Source: Meloidogyne chitwoodi (taxonomy: Eukaryota > Nematoda > Chromadorea > Rhabditida > Meloidogynidae). Taken from it: a stretch of DNA of 64,000 nucleotides. Below, one piece after another: positions 36,548 through 46,930 of this stretch. The notes under the pieces were generated by a model that worked only from the letters and a program-made list of their open reading frames with translations, was not told the origin of the DNA and searched no databases. How positions within the stretch are numbered: the first letter of the stretch is position 1; each line of letters starts with the position of its first letter. The stretch covers positions 1,488,001 to 1,552,000 of the forward strand of contig JACZZP010000014.1 in NCBI GenBank assembly GCA_015183035.1, read 5' to 3'. A program made the position numbers and the translations under genes.

Positions 36548-37777
36548 TTACCAGAGACCTGGTTTAAAGCTGTTAATATCTGATAAAGTTGGTTTCTTCT
36601 TAGCCCATTTTTTTCGTTGAATTTCAAATTTATTTGGTTTTCTTTGAGCCCATCTATCAATAAGTCTAAGTTTTCGTTTTTTCTTTGGTACCTCGCTATA
36701 GCTTTGATCAATTTCTTCAACAGGAATATGTCTTTTTAATTTTTTAAGAGAATTGATAGATGAGCTGTTAATATCTGATAGAGTTGGCTTCTTCTTAGCC
36801 CATCTTTTTCGTTGAATTTCAAATTTATTTGGTTTTCTTTGAGCCCATCTATCAATAAGTCTAAGTTTTCGTTTTTTCTTTGGTACCTCGTTATAGATTT
36901 GATCAATTTCATCACCAGGAATATGTCTTTTTAATTTTTTACGAGAATTGTTAGATAAATGGTCCGGCTGAGAATAATCTGATTTATTGATAATTTCATT
37001 CTTTATAGATCTATTAGAGGAATAAATAGGTAAATATTTTTCTTTCCAGTTTCTAATGGTTTCTTTCCTTTTTAAATAATCTCGTTTCTTTTCTTTTTTT
37101 CTCCTAACTTTTTCTAAATATTCAATGTCTTCAATTTCTTCTTTAATTTTATTCTTTAATTCTTCAGTCTTAATTTTTCTATTTTCAGGTTTTTCTTTAA
37201 TTTTATATTGTATATCTTGATTTATTTTAGCATTTTTTAATTTTCTTTTATCTTGACCCTCCTCATCATCTCTTTTTCTTTTTGAGCTACGTTTCAAAGC
37301 CAAAGAAGTCTGTGATCTCTTTTTTTTTATTTGATCCGGAGGTGGAATCGGTGGCGATGGAGGTGGCTGCAATTTGATACTATCATGAGTTGAAAATGAT
37401 GGAGGTGGTTTCGAATGATTCATGTCTTGATTATCAAAAGAAAAATCATCACTCATCCAAAAGTTATCATCTTCATCTCCATCTTCACCACCTGATGTTA
37501 TGTACGATGAAGGTCGTGAATTAGTTCTAGGTAGAAGAATGCCTTTGGATTTGTTTACAACTTCTACCTTAATTGGCTTATTTTCTTTTTCATTTCTTAG
37601 ATGAAGATAACGTCTCAGCTCCTGATTATAATTAACATTTTTGACATCATTACTTGCCTTTTTTCTTTTTGTATTATCTAATAAGTCTTTAATTGAATCA
37701 AGGTTTGGTTCATTTGTATTGGATGCCGTTAGTCCTCTGTATAATACTTCTGGTACAAGAATAAGTTTATTCGCCAT
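36548..37777 (-). CDS. Unidentified highly basic Polinton protein with tandem repeat
   Basis: 409 residues. A middle Pro-rich patch (PPPSPPIPPPDQIKKK) is followed by a very basic half. The last third contains a near-perfect tandem duplication: LKRHIP.EEIDQ.Y.EVPKK then KRKLRLIDRWAQRKPNKFEI occurs twice (DNA at about 36,560-36,735 and 36,750-36,930). Position between integrase and the small core protein, and charge, suggest a DNA-condensing core protein comparable in role to adenovirus pVII (inference only). Overlaps the preceding gene by 11 nt. No conserved domain recognised. Confidence 0.65.
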   Translation of the reverse strand: MANKLILVPEVLYRGLTASNTNEPNLDSIKDLLDNTKRKKASNDVKNVNYNQELRRYLHLRNEKENKPIKVEVVNKSKGILLPRTNSRPSSYITSGGEDGDEDDNFWMSDDFSFDNQDMNHSKPPPSFSTHDSIKLQPPPSPPIPPPDQIKKKRSQTSLALKRSSKRKRDDEEGQDKRKLKNAKINQDIQYKIKEKPENRKIKTEELKNKIKEEIEDIEYLEKVRRKKEKKRDYLKRKETIRNWKEKYLPIYSSNRSIKNEIINKSDYSQPDHLSNNSRKKLKRHIPGDEIDQIYNEVPKKKRKLRLIDRWAQRKPNKFEIQRKRWAKKKPTLSDINSSSINSLKKLKRHIPVEEIDQSYSEVPKKKRKLRLIDRWAQRKPNKFEIQRKKWAKKKPTLSDINSFKPGLW

Positions 37778-38156
37778 TAGAAGATGATTCTTTTGAATTT
37801 AATAAACTACGTCCTGCTTCTATGATAATAGGAGTTAAAAGAGCTGCAAATATTGAACCTAAACCACTGCCTTTTTGTTTTAAAAATTTACGAGCTCCGA
37901 GTTCACTTCTTGTTCTACCTAATTTACGAACAAAGTTTGCGTGAGGGATTAAACGTTTTTTCTGGCGAGTAGTTAATTTAAAACGAGATTTAACAATATT
38001 AATACTAATTTCAGCAATTGCAAGTAATTGTTCTCTAGTAGCTTTTTTTAATAATTTTCTCTTTTTTCTTTCTGATTTTGATGAAGCCAAGGTTTTTAAA
38101 AATTTTAAATTTTCTTTTACAAGTTGACTAATTTGTGTTTGATTATTCTGTACCAT
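37767..38156 (-). CDS. Small basic Polinton virion protein (pX-like)
   Basis: 129 residues. The N-terminal half is helical and basic (LKFLKTLASSKSERKKRKLL, KKATREQLLAIAEISINI), followed by LTTRQKKRLIPHANFVRKLG and a C-terminal hydrophobic segment after a Gly turn (GSGLGSIFAALLTPIIIEAG). Proteins of this layout recur next to the packaging ATPase in Polintons and adintoviruses and are thought to be virion core components. Overlaps the ATPase stop by 14 nt and the next gene by 11 nt, implying a tightly packed transcription unit. Confidence 0.6.
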   Translation of the reverse strand: MVQNNQTQISQLVKENLKFLKTLASSKSERKKRKLLKKATREQLLAIAEISINIVKSRFKLTTRQKKRLIPHANFVRKLGRTRSELGARKFLKQKGSGLGSIFAALLTPIIIEAGRSLLNSKESSSNGE

Positions 38157-38808
38157 TTTTTGGAATGAATATTACTTTTTCGATGTCGTCTTTAAATATG
38201 TTTGTGCGCAATCTTAATATAGGATCTGAAGAAGCGTGCATATCTATTAATAAATATCCATAAGGCTCAATAGTTGCCTGACGATAAGCGTCTAAGAAGA
38301 AATCTAATTTACGGGGAAAAAGTTGTGTTCCAATATTTCTAACACTTAAAGCTGAGTTTGGTGAACGCATAAGCACGAGATATTGTGCATTTTGCCTTGA
38401 TATCTTAATTTTTTTTTCAAATAAATTTTGTGTTACAAAGACAAGTGAAAAATTTTGATGATGTGATTTCTTAGTAAATAGTTCAGATAAATATTTTTCA
38501 TCAATTGAAAATAAAAGGTCGTCCAAAATTAATAAAAGCGGCTTAGGATAACTCTTGATTAAATCCTCTGTTGGAACACCTCCATATAAATTAATACCTG
38601 ATCGTTGAAGTATTGGAACGATTGAACTCATTTCACCAAAGCAATACAGTATACTAACAGGTTTTGGCTCTATTAAATCATAAGCTTCTGAAATTAGTTT
38701 TAACAGAAAAGTACTTTTCCCTGAAGAACTTGGTCCTGAAATAATCATTCCAAAAGGTAATTTAAATTTTAAATTTTTATTCGAAATTGAATTATTATTG
38801 CTTAACAT
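38143..38808 (-). CDS. FtsK/HerA (A32-like) genome-packaging ATPase
   Basis: 221 residues. Walker A is IISGPSSSGKST (residues 23-33), Walker B PLLLILDDLL (90-99), followed by the family's LVFVTQNLF segment (about 123-131) and a C-terminal GYLLIDMHASSDPILRLRTN. These match the packaging ATPase of Polintons and related viruses, which drives DNA into capsids. Length is normal and no break is seen. It is one of the four signature Polinton genes and lies in the usual block with integrase and capsid genes. Confidence 0.9.
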   Translation of the reverse strand: MLSNNNSISNKNLKFKLPFGMIISGPSSSGKSTFLLKLISEAYDLIEPKPVSILYCFGEMSSIVPILQRSGINLYGGVPTEDLIKSYPKPLLLILDDLLFSIDEKYLSELFTKKSHHQNFSLVFVTQNLFEKKIKISRQNAQYLVLMRSPNSALSVRNIGTQLFPRKLDFFLDAYRQATIEPYGYLLIDMHASSDPILRLRTNIFKDDIEKVIFIPKNGTE

Positions 38809-38842
38809 TTTAATTGGATAATTATATAAATTAAATAATAAA

Positions 38843-39609
38843 CTAAATTGAATTTGGATTTATGACATCTGAAAATTTTTCGAATTTTGTAGTATCAATT
38901 TTCTCTTCGAAAAATTGCTTGGTATCTGACTCCTCATTACTAACACTTCTCTTTACAGTTTTCTTTTCAACATTACCATCATTTGATGTAGGTTTAGAGA
39001 TATTCTCAAAAAAATCATTTATATCATCTTCAAATGACTTTATCTTTTTATTTTCTTCACTGTCCTCTAATTTAGGCTGTTGAGAATTATTATTACCGTC
39101 CATATTCATCTCTGAGTTAGTTATAAGCTTCATCTCCTGATCTTTTATGTTTTTGGGTTCTTGACCCATTTCAGTCTTGATTGAATAATTTGAAAGAGAT
39201 TGAATCATCGGCTTTTTCTCTTTGACATCTCCTTGATCACCATGAGAAATGTTTAGAACACGGCCTTTATTCTTGATCTAATATATAAAAATCAAATTAT
39301 TACCTTAAATAATCAAACCCTAAAGAAGCAGTGTCCAGGCATCTCATAAATTGTGTCAAAAGGAACAAAACGATTTCCCTTAATCCTGCTACAATAGACA
39401 GTAACTCCTTCTTTGGTAACAATAAAGTCAAGCTCGACCTCGGTAGACTTGCATTCTCGACATCGTCCACATTGATCGAATGGTAAAAAACGAGGAGTAG
39501 TAAGCCGAGGATTCGCTTGAATAGTAATACCATTAGTATTAATGCTGAACTCAATTTCGGGGAGTATTACTTCAGCAATACATCGTTTATCACACATATT
39601 GAGAGCCAT
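38843..39609 (-). CDS. Spliced Cys-containing Polinton protein of unknown function
   Basis: Two frames, Met at 39609 and a frame ending at 38843, can be joined in phase through a 41-nt intron with a GT donor just after HCFFR (about 39,315) and a TATATTAG acceptor (about 39,275). The N-terminal half holds a duplicated motif: NGITIQANPRLTTPRFLPFD and EGVTVYCSRIKGNRFVPFD, with CGRCRECK between them, a possible zinc knuckle. The C-terminal half is acidic and Asn/Ser/Lys-rich. I recognise no family. It is the first gene of the structural block. Alternatively these are two separate genes; Met at about 39,208 could start the second. Confidence 0.5.
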
Positions 39610-40210
39610 TCAATTTTTTGAGATAAATTGATATTTTTACGAATGATTAATTAAAAATCGAGGATTTACTAAGTATAATAACATTACATTAGGCACCGCC
39701 CATTTATTTATAATACATTTTGACATAAAAACTTAATTGATTTATTAAAAATATTATCAATTAGAGATAGGAAAGAGATCGGGATCCGTTTCCGTTCCTG
39801 TTTCCCGATTTCCTGATCCCGGTTTTTTCAAAATTCCTCTCTGTTATCAATACAAATATATATTAATTATGAATTCTTTAGTATTAGACTATGAAAGTTT
39901 AAACTTATGATTTTTCTTTTTATCTCATATCTATTTTGTTTTTCTTTACAGATCATTTTTCTTTAAAATTAAAAAATGCCTGCAAAATCGGCTAGAACAA
40001 TAAAAATATAAATCCGTATTAAAAATATTGCTTTTAGAATTCTTTTTTTAATTTCTTTAAAAATATTTATTAATTGCCGAAAAGTCTTTGCCAACCCTAT
40101 TTATCACATTCAGATTAATTTAAAATTGAAAATAAATTTAAATGACATGTTATTTATAATTTTATTATTATTAAGTTTTATAAGTTAATAATAATCAGAG
40201 CAATTTAATT
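39610..40210. other. Spacer inside the Polinton
   Basis: 601 bp between the structural block and the end of the captured F-box-like gene. AT-rich, no frame. The segment near 39,770-39,840 (GATCGGGATCCG then TTTCCGTTCC..CCCGATTTCCTGATCCC) is unusually GC-rich and contains short inverted repeats. Confidence 0.5.
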
Positions 40211-41419
40211 TCAATATAATCGATTAACTTCAATATGATCAATATAATTATTAGGAAATACTTTGAAGAAACATTTAACAGAAAAAAATATTTTAGAGTC
40301 ATTAATATTTGTAATTTTATAATATTTTCTATCATAACTTTCACTCAATTCAACTCCTCTAACAATTAATTCAGAACGTGAACAGGATCTGTATTTACAA
40401 TCAAATTTAATTTTAGATACAATTTTTGATAAATCTGTTGATGTTTCTAGATGCTAAATATTTGAATTAATTTTTATAAAACGATTTTAATTTTACATTT
40501 ATAAGATTATTGTAAAGTATAATTCGTCCATCCTTAAGATTATTCAAGATAACTTCTGGTATTCTATAACCTTCATTTAATAACAATTCTAATAAAATAT
40601 TTTCTTCCTTCGTATATTCTTGTTGTTTGTCGAAAAATCCTATACTAAGGCCTTCACTAATAACCAAACAATCAAAAGTAAATTTCAAACCATCAATATT
40701 TTGATTATTGAAGGAAACAAATGCCCTTTGACAATTAAAATTTAGTTTAATTATTTCATCATTATCAAAAATCAGTTTGATCATTTCAGGATTGAAAATA
40801 AAATAATTAAACTCGATAATACCAAAAACACTGTGGAAGATTTTTAATAACCAATAACGAACAATTTTCAATTCTTTGATGTTTCTAGGAATTAAAGGCA
40901 ATTTCAAAGAAAAATTCTTTTTCTGCGATCCTACTATTAAATAATAATAAAGATATTTTAAAGATTTAATAAAAATATTTTTAAATTGAAAAAATAAAGC
41001 TATTAATACTACCTTCTCTAAAACAGATTAAAGGCTCAATTTTGTTAAAAATTGCTGATTCTGTATTTAATATACAAACAGGAATTTGTTTATTCAAAGC
41101 TTTTAGCCACTAAAAATAGACAGAAATTAAATTTTAATAAACACTACCTTTTCCTGAAGATGATTACTCAAAGGAAGATAGATCGATTTAAAAATTAATT
41201 TCCTATAGTATCCTTTGAATGTCTTAATATTATAAATTTATTTAAAGGAAAAACTAAAAATACAAAAGTGAGTCGCTCAAATCTTTTGTGATCCAATTCA
41301 GCTTCGTACTTATTAATAAAATCATAAAAATGCCGATTAGTTTGTTTAACTATAAATAATACATCAAATTTTATATTTTTGAGAATTTTAAGTTTTATTT
41401 CAGTTGGTAAATATTCCAT
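40211..41419 (-). CDS. Intact F-box-like gene carried inside the Polinton (copy A)
   Basis: Five exons: 41264-41419, 41148-41222, 41013-41109, 40497-40930 and 40211-40453, totalling 1,005 nt (334 aa) with consistent phases and no internal stop. The N-terminus MEYLPTEIKLKILKNIKFDV followed by KQTNRHFYDFINKYE is an F-box-like motif, normally binding SKP1 in SCF ubiquitin ligases. The remainder (KLPLIPRNIKELKIVRYWLL, FNPEMIKLIFDNDEIIKLNF, YYKITNINDSKIFFSV) is a family-specific C-terminal region shared with copies at 45,217-46,504 and 46,931-50,936. Exon 4 is exactly 434 nt in copies A and B. It lies wholly inside the terminal repeats, on the same strand as the viral-type genes. Substrate unknown. 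Most likely captured from the host (inference). Confidence 0.85.
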
Positions 41420-41711
41420 AATTTTTAATAATTTTAAACTAAAAATATATATAAAATTATGTCAATTAAATCCAAACAAAATTATTTATTCTTTTTTACA
41501 GTTCAAAAATTTATTAATAATTTAAAATGAATATAAACTTCAATTTTTAGGAAATTAAAATATTTTTGACTGAAAAATTTAAAATTTTTATTTAGCTTTT
41601 AGCCTTATATTTAAAAATGAAGAGTAAATTTATTTAAATTATTTGTATCTGATGGGAGGAGTTTATTTTATTTTAAATTTAACTTAAGAGTTACGCCCTC
41701 TAGTAGACGAA

Positions 41712-42091
41712 AACAAAATTTTATTAATATATAAAAAAAGTAAAATTTAAATTTTTTGAATTCTTGTAAAAATTATTAAATATTTATTATCATAAAATCA
41801 TTATTTCCATATTAATTCTTAATTGTTCTTTTTGTAAATGCTGTTACACTCCTAAAAAAAAATCTTCAAAACCTTTAGGCTCAATTGTATTGTCTTTAAA
41901 AAAAAAAACAGTTAAAACCTTTCTTTAGGTTTTGGATTCCCTTTTAATTGACCGCTTATCCTTAGCTTTTGAGTCAAACTGACCCTATAGGTTTTGAAAT
42001 GTGCGCGAAATAGAGTCTCAAACTGACCCTATAGGTTTTGAAATGTGCGCGAAAAAATGGCTGCAACGACGGTTCCTGTGTATTTACTACT
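41712..42091. repeat. Right terminal inverted repeat of the Polinton
   Basis: Inverted copy of the left repeat, including its internal tandem duplication. The two copies diverge only at the inner edge. Confidence 0.9.
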
Positions 42092-42167
42092 CACGGAATG
42101 ACTTATATTTATATATAACAAATTAAACAAATATAAATAAAATATAAAAAATAAATTTCAAAAAAAA

Positions 42168-43808
42168 CTAAATGGATAAACTGTTCCATTGCTACCTTCA
42201 GGTTGCTGACATTCTTCTTCACCTAAAATTTTAAAAATCCATTTTTAATCGTCCCATTTAGACGTGAGAAATTTTAAAAATTTTGTTAACATTTTCCTCT
42301 TAAATTTTCTTTTTTTTTATTTATTTAAAAATAAAAGAATAAAATAATTTACTTACCAGCAAGAACATCAAAACAACTTTCATCAAATCTATTGCTATAA
42401 ACATTAAAATTATCATCATATTCTTCTGGTGCTGGAGAAGAAAATGAATGTTGAATAGGTAGTGGTGGTGGCCGAATAGATGTGTCCATTGGATAAGAAG
42501 AACATTCTCCTAGACTTAACTGAAAAATTTAAAAAAATTATTATATTGATAATCCTCATTATCTCTAGATTTTTTTCTTGTTTTTCTATGTAACAGTGAA
42601 AACTAGGAATTTTAAAAATAGAAAGGAATAAAGATTATTTTTTAAATGCAGGAAAAAGGACTTTAACACCAAAAACGAAAAAATCTGTAAAACCCCTAAG
42701 CAAAAAATTAAAAGGAGCTGAGATTATGTCACGAAATATAAATAAAAAAGGCAATGATTCATTCCATTTTAAGCAATATTTAAAAATTAAATTAAACCAT
42801 TTCCGCAGTTGGGGATTCTTCCAAATATTGAAAATCAATATCCTGTACTGTTTTGTCCTTATCATCATTTTGTTCTCCCAAATACATTGTTTGATCAGAA
42901 AGTGTTCGAAATGGGATCTAAATTATTTTATTTTTTTTAATTAAAAAATTTATTTTTTTACGAGACTATATTGAGAAGTAGATTTTTCTTTTCTTGCTGA
43001 AAGTGCATTCTTAACAAGCGAGAAACTTGCATCAGAAAGTGTTCTTGGCTCGTCAGATCGTAGGGTTATTGTAGGATGAGAGTCTTGAAGTTTTGCGGCA
43101 ATTTTCTTGAGATTAATTTTTTGAGCCAAAGTTGAGATTTTGATGCTGTTGTTGATTTAACTTATATTTTAAAAAATAAAACTTTGTTTTCCTATGTAAC
43201 ATTCTCATCACAAAATGTAAACAACTCCCGTGTAAATTAAATATCGAAACCCCCAAGTCAAACTCCCAAAAAATCTTCAAAACTAAACTCCAAAAAAAAC
43301 CACACTACTTGCAAAAAATCATTTTAAAATATTCTTACATGATTTTCAGCTTCCATATGTGGCCGTTTCATGTTAGGCGTTGAAAGTGTATTTTCCAAAG
43401 GGTCAATCATTGTAACAAAATTTTGCTTTGATTTATGGTTATTTTGAGCCTTAAAATTAAAAAATATTTTACAAATTCAGAATAGAAATTCAAAACTAAA
43501 TTAAAAGATAATTTTTTAAATAAAAGTAAAAAAACCTCAGTTCTAGATACAAATCTTCTCTCCTCCGTTGTTTTTATTAAAATCAAGAATAGAACGTTTT
43601 CTGGCCGGGTATTATACGTGTATTTGCTAAAGAAGGATCCACTATTACAGCAATATCTTCTCTAACCTAGAAATTTTAATTTTTAAATAAAAAATTAAAA
43701 GAAAAAACAACTAACTGCTTTGCGTACAGATCCTGGAATATTTCTTATAACTGTATCTGAATATTTTGCATGACCAAATAATCCTGATCGTCTTTCTTTT
43801 GAACCCAT
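42168..43808 (-). CDS. Unidentified multi-exon gene, possibly broken
   Basis: Minus-strand segments with coding character: MGSKERRSGLFGHAKYSDTV (from Met 43806-43808) continuing through an in-phase intron to VREDIAVIVDPSLANTR; a middle piece NFVTMIDPLENTLSTPNMKR; SDEPRTLSDASFSLVKNALS; and a C-terminal part SSYPMDTSIRPPPLPIQHSF ending VYPF and TAG at 42168-42170. Around 43,590-43,640 the frame of the second exon hits a stop while another frame reads ARKRSILDFNKNNGGEK, so there is either a missed intron or a frameshift. I cannot name the family. Start codon and terminal exon look normal. Lies immediately outside the right end of the Polinton. Confidence 0.4.
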
Positions 43809-44596
43809 ATATTGCTTTTTATTTTAATAAATTTTGAATTCTAAAAAGTTTGTTTAAAAACAGAAAATTTCTCTAAATCTTTTTCTCAAAATTCGTTTAA
43901 TCATTTCTTTAAACTACAGTAAGAAAATAACTATTTTTATTTTAACAACAGAATTTTCGTCAACGGACACTTTGCCACTACACTGAATTATTTTTATTTT
44001 GTCAGCAAGGTTTTGTAAAAAGTGTAAAGATTTATTTTCTTTTTATTTTCTTATTTATTTTTTTACTTTTTTATGACTTAAAACGAACTGGAGTATAAAG
44101 TTTGTTGAAAAGAAAGAATCACACCCCAATAAAATTTTGACGAAAAGTCCATTGCATAAAGTAACATTTTGTCATTCGATGTTTTATAATTAACATTTTG
44201 ATTCATTTAAATTTCTTTGCAAATTTTTTAGTTCACTTTTTTGATTGTCGTGTTTCAGATTTATTAGTCTTTTTTACCATTTTCTGCTGAAATTATTAAA
44301 ACATATAAAAGCATCAATATTTTTCTATTTTTATCTAATACTGCTCTCTATTCTTCATTTTTGTGTCAAAATAAACATCAACGTTTGATGATGCTGTCGG
44401 TTTTCATGATGTGGATTGCTTCCTTGTTACTCGCTTCTTTTGCAATTGTTTTACAATGTGTAAGAAAAAGGTTTGTTTTTTCACATCTTATGTTTCTAAT
44501 TTTTGTTGTAGAGGAACAACATGAAATCGCAAAAAACGAGTTCAAAGTCTTCGCTGAATTTTAAAATTGAAAATAAATATTGAAAATAATTGTTTA
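43809..44596. other. Intergenic DNA
   Basis: No supported gene. A plus-strand frame at 44,361-44,564 is hydrophobic but unlike any family and is probably chance. May contain decayed upstream exons of the adjoining E2 pseudogene. Confidence 0.4.
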
Positions 44597-45035
44597 GGGA
44601 GGTACATTTACTGTTTCTAATCTTGGAATGTTCGGCATTTTTGAAAACTTCACCGTTATAATAAGCCCACCACATTCATGTATTCTGGCAATAAGTACTG
44701 CACGTTTCAAACTTGTACCTACTGATGATGAAAACAATGAACAAAAGTATTAATTTTATTCTTTATCTAAATGACTTAACTATGAAATATTTTTTAGGGT
44801 GAAATTTTTCTGTGTCAAAAATAATTTTAAATTTTGTGAACATATAAGGCATAATCAATCCCTGGTTGATTCCTTTAATATTTTATCTACCTAGGCATTA
44901 GTGACTTCACTTCAAGTAACACTTAATTGTGATCATGTGTTGTGGCGCAGTTGGTGCAGTTTGGTTACAACAGTAAGCGATTTATGGAGGAGCCAGTTAC
45001 AATGCTTCTTTGTGTACTACTGGAAAGAATAAACA
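44597..45035 (+). pseudogene. Pyruvate dehydrogenase E2 (DLAT) C-terminal fragment, decayed
   Basis: [20 protein letters not shown] then [20 protein letters not shown] matches the acyltransferase core of dihydrolipoamide acetyltransferase. After an intron-like gap, VTSLQVTLNCDHV (about 44,900-44,940) corresponds to the catalytic CDHR region, but the active-site His-Arg-x-x-Asp-Gly stretch is disrupted. Continuation needs different frames (GAVGAVWLQQ, then FMEEPVTMLL). No start or complete catalytic motif remains, so it cannot encode an enzyme. No upstream E2 domains (lipoyl, subunit-binding) are visible here. Confidence 0.75.
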
Positions 45036-45216
45036 ATGAAATTAAGAAAAATTAAAAAAAACTTTCTAAAATAAATATCAAACGAATAAAGTTTAAATTT
45101 ATTGTTTTCTGTAAAAGTTTTAATATTGAATTTATATTTTAATATATACATTTTTAGCATTTTTTTAACTCAACTTAGAAAAATACAAATTAGAATAATA
45201 AATTTACAATTTTATT

Positions 45217-46504
45217 ATGGAAATCCAAGAAGAGAGTGGAATATCTACCAGAAAAAGTGCGAACAAAAAAGGTTCTTTAAAATTACCAGTAGAATTGCTA
45301 CTTGATTTTCTCAAATCTATCGAATCTGATAAATTTCATCAATTAATACTTCTTAAAAAATGCAGCCATTATCTTTACTGTTTTATTAACAACTACAGAA
45401 GTAAATTGGCTCCTGAAACCTTCAATTCATTGGCTTTTGTAATTTTAGTTTTGTTTTAATTTAAATTTTTATTTGTAAAGACTATGGGACCTCGTACTCA
45501 ACGAAAACTAAATTCCATTGCTTTTCCTTTAAGTGATCATCTTGTGAATAAAGTATAAAAGTTTTATTAAATTTTAATGTTTTTTGCTCATTTAGTACCA
45601 ATCTTTCATTTATAATCAAATTCCACTTCCTGTTTTTGCTTTGAATCATTTAGACATTGAAAATATGTTTTTTTCGAATACTGAACATTATCTGGTATTT
45701 AATGATGGTAATATTAAATTAGATTTTTATAACATTTAGATAAAAAAAATTTTAATTCATAAATTAATATTTTTTTATAGAAATAACACAACAAAAGACG
45801 TTTTCTTTAAAATTTCCATTGTTTCCTCGAAGCATTGATGAATTGAAAATTGTGCGTTTTTGGTTACTGAAAATTTTTCGCTCTTTTTATCGTGTTATCG
45901 ACTTCACAAATTTTATATTCAATCCAGATATGATGAATTTGCTTTTTGACGAAGCCGAAATTATTAATTTAAAATTTTATTGTCAAGAGGCTTCGCTTTA
46001 CTTTAAAACTCAAGATATTCGGGCATGGCAGTTAACTTTTAATCTTTTTGTTATAAGTCAATGTCTTACAATTTCTTTAATGCGACACATCACAGTTGAT
46101 GACAACAATTTTTTGTTAGAAGTTTTGTTAAGCAGAGGCAATAGAATACCTAGAGTTTCTTTTAATCAACCTGCCAATATTAATTGGATTCCATTTTACG
46201 ATAACCTCACAAATGTAAGAATCAGTCATATTAAAAATTAATTTAAATATTCAGACTCTATTAAATTCAAATGATTTATCATCCAACGTGGTGTCTACAA
46301 TTATTTAGTAATGGTTTAAATAGTTCTCTATTAACTATCAGAGGAGTTCCACTAAATGAAGGCAATGCCACAAAAAGATGCTTTAAAATTACAAATTTGA
46401 ATAATCCTGAGTTTATGTTTATGATTGTTTGGAATTTTGTAACAAATGAGGAAACGGCAGGACAAAACTTTCTTGAGTTCGTTGAAATTATTCGAATCAA
46501 TTAA
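45217..46504 (+). pseudogene. F-box-like gene, copy B, frameshifted in last exon
   Basis: Exons 45217-45438, 45481-45552, 45596-45707 and 45781-46214 follow the same intron positions and phases as copy A; exon 4 is 434 nt in both. Readable parts: LKLPVELLLDFLKSIESDKF, IAFPLSDHLVNK, FPLFPRSIDELKIVRFWLLK, FNPDMMNLLFDEAEIINLKF. The fifth exon begins at 46,255 in phase (TLLNSNDLSSNVVSTII) but meets TAG at about 46,306, whereas the family C-terminus continues in another frame (LTIRGVPLNEG, KRCFKITNLNNPEFMF) to 46,504. A one-base frameshift there would truncate the protein by about 60 residues. It may still yield a shortened product. N-terminus is about 20 residues longer than copy A. Confidence 0.65.
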
Positions 46505-46930
46505 ATTTATATATATCAAAAAATGTTAAAGGAGTTATGAAATATCAAATTTTATTTTAAGTTTATAAATTATATACATATTAAATTATTTTTCAATTTT
46601 AATGCATATTGTTTTAGTTCCAATGAGGGTCAATCCCTTGTCATTGGAACACTTGATTTATTTTGTAAAATTTTTAAAAGAATTTATTAGTTATATTTTA
46701 AATGATTTAATTTGTTTATGAGGGAGAAAGTATAATGAAATAGCATGTATAAAAATATTAAATAAAAATGCATGCTTTTACACTAAAAAATTAAAAAAAG
46801 GTTTAGTTATATTTTTAATTATTAAAACATGTAAAATGTTACATTTAAAAAAAATTTGTTTGGTAAAAATGGAATAAAAAAAAATTTTTCATTTATTAAT
46901 AACAACAAAATTTAATAAGCAAAACAAATT
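46505..46930. other. Convergent spacer between F-box-like copies B and D, with a hairpin
   Basis: 426 bp, AT-rich. A compact inverted repeat at 46,617-46,650 (GTTCCAATGAGGG and its counterpart CCCTTGTCATTGGAAC) is the only structure seen. Confidence 0.5.

Larger units (their letters stand above)
31407..42091. mobile_element. Polinton/Maverick element, 10,685 bp, with captured F-box-like gene
   Basis: Both ends carry near-identical inverted repeats of about 380 bp starting 5'-AGTAGTAAATACACAGG. A perfect 6-bp direct repeat CACGGA flanks the element (31401-31406 and 42092-42097). AG termini, long terminal inverted repeats and 6-bp duplications are the known structural signature of Polintons. 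Contents match: packaging ATPase, chromodomain integrase, penton-like and capsid genes, small basic proteins. Missing: any DNA polymerase B (a frame of over 1,000 aa would be obvious) and a recognisable adenovirus-type protease. The space next to the right repeat instead holds an intact F-box-like gene. The element is therefore probably non-autonomous for replication (inference). Confidence 0.92.

Noticed and set aside
31407..42091. Possibility that the structure is a retrotransposon or an integrated complete large DNA virus
   Set aside because: No reverse transcriptase or long terminal direct repeats; the inverted repeats, 6-bp duplication and gene set specify a Polinton of modest size.
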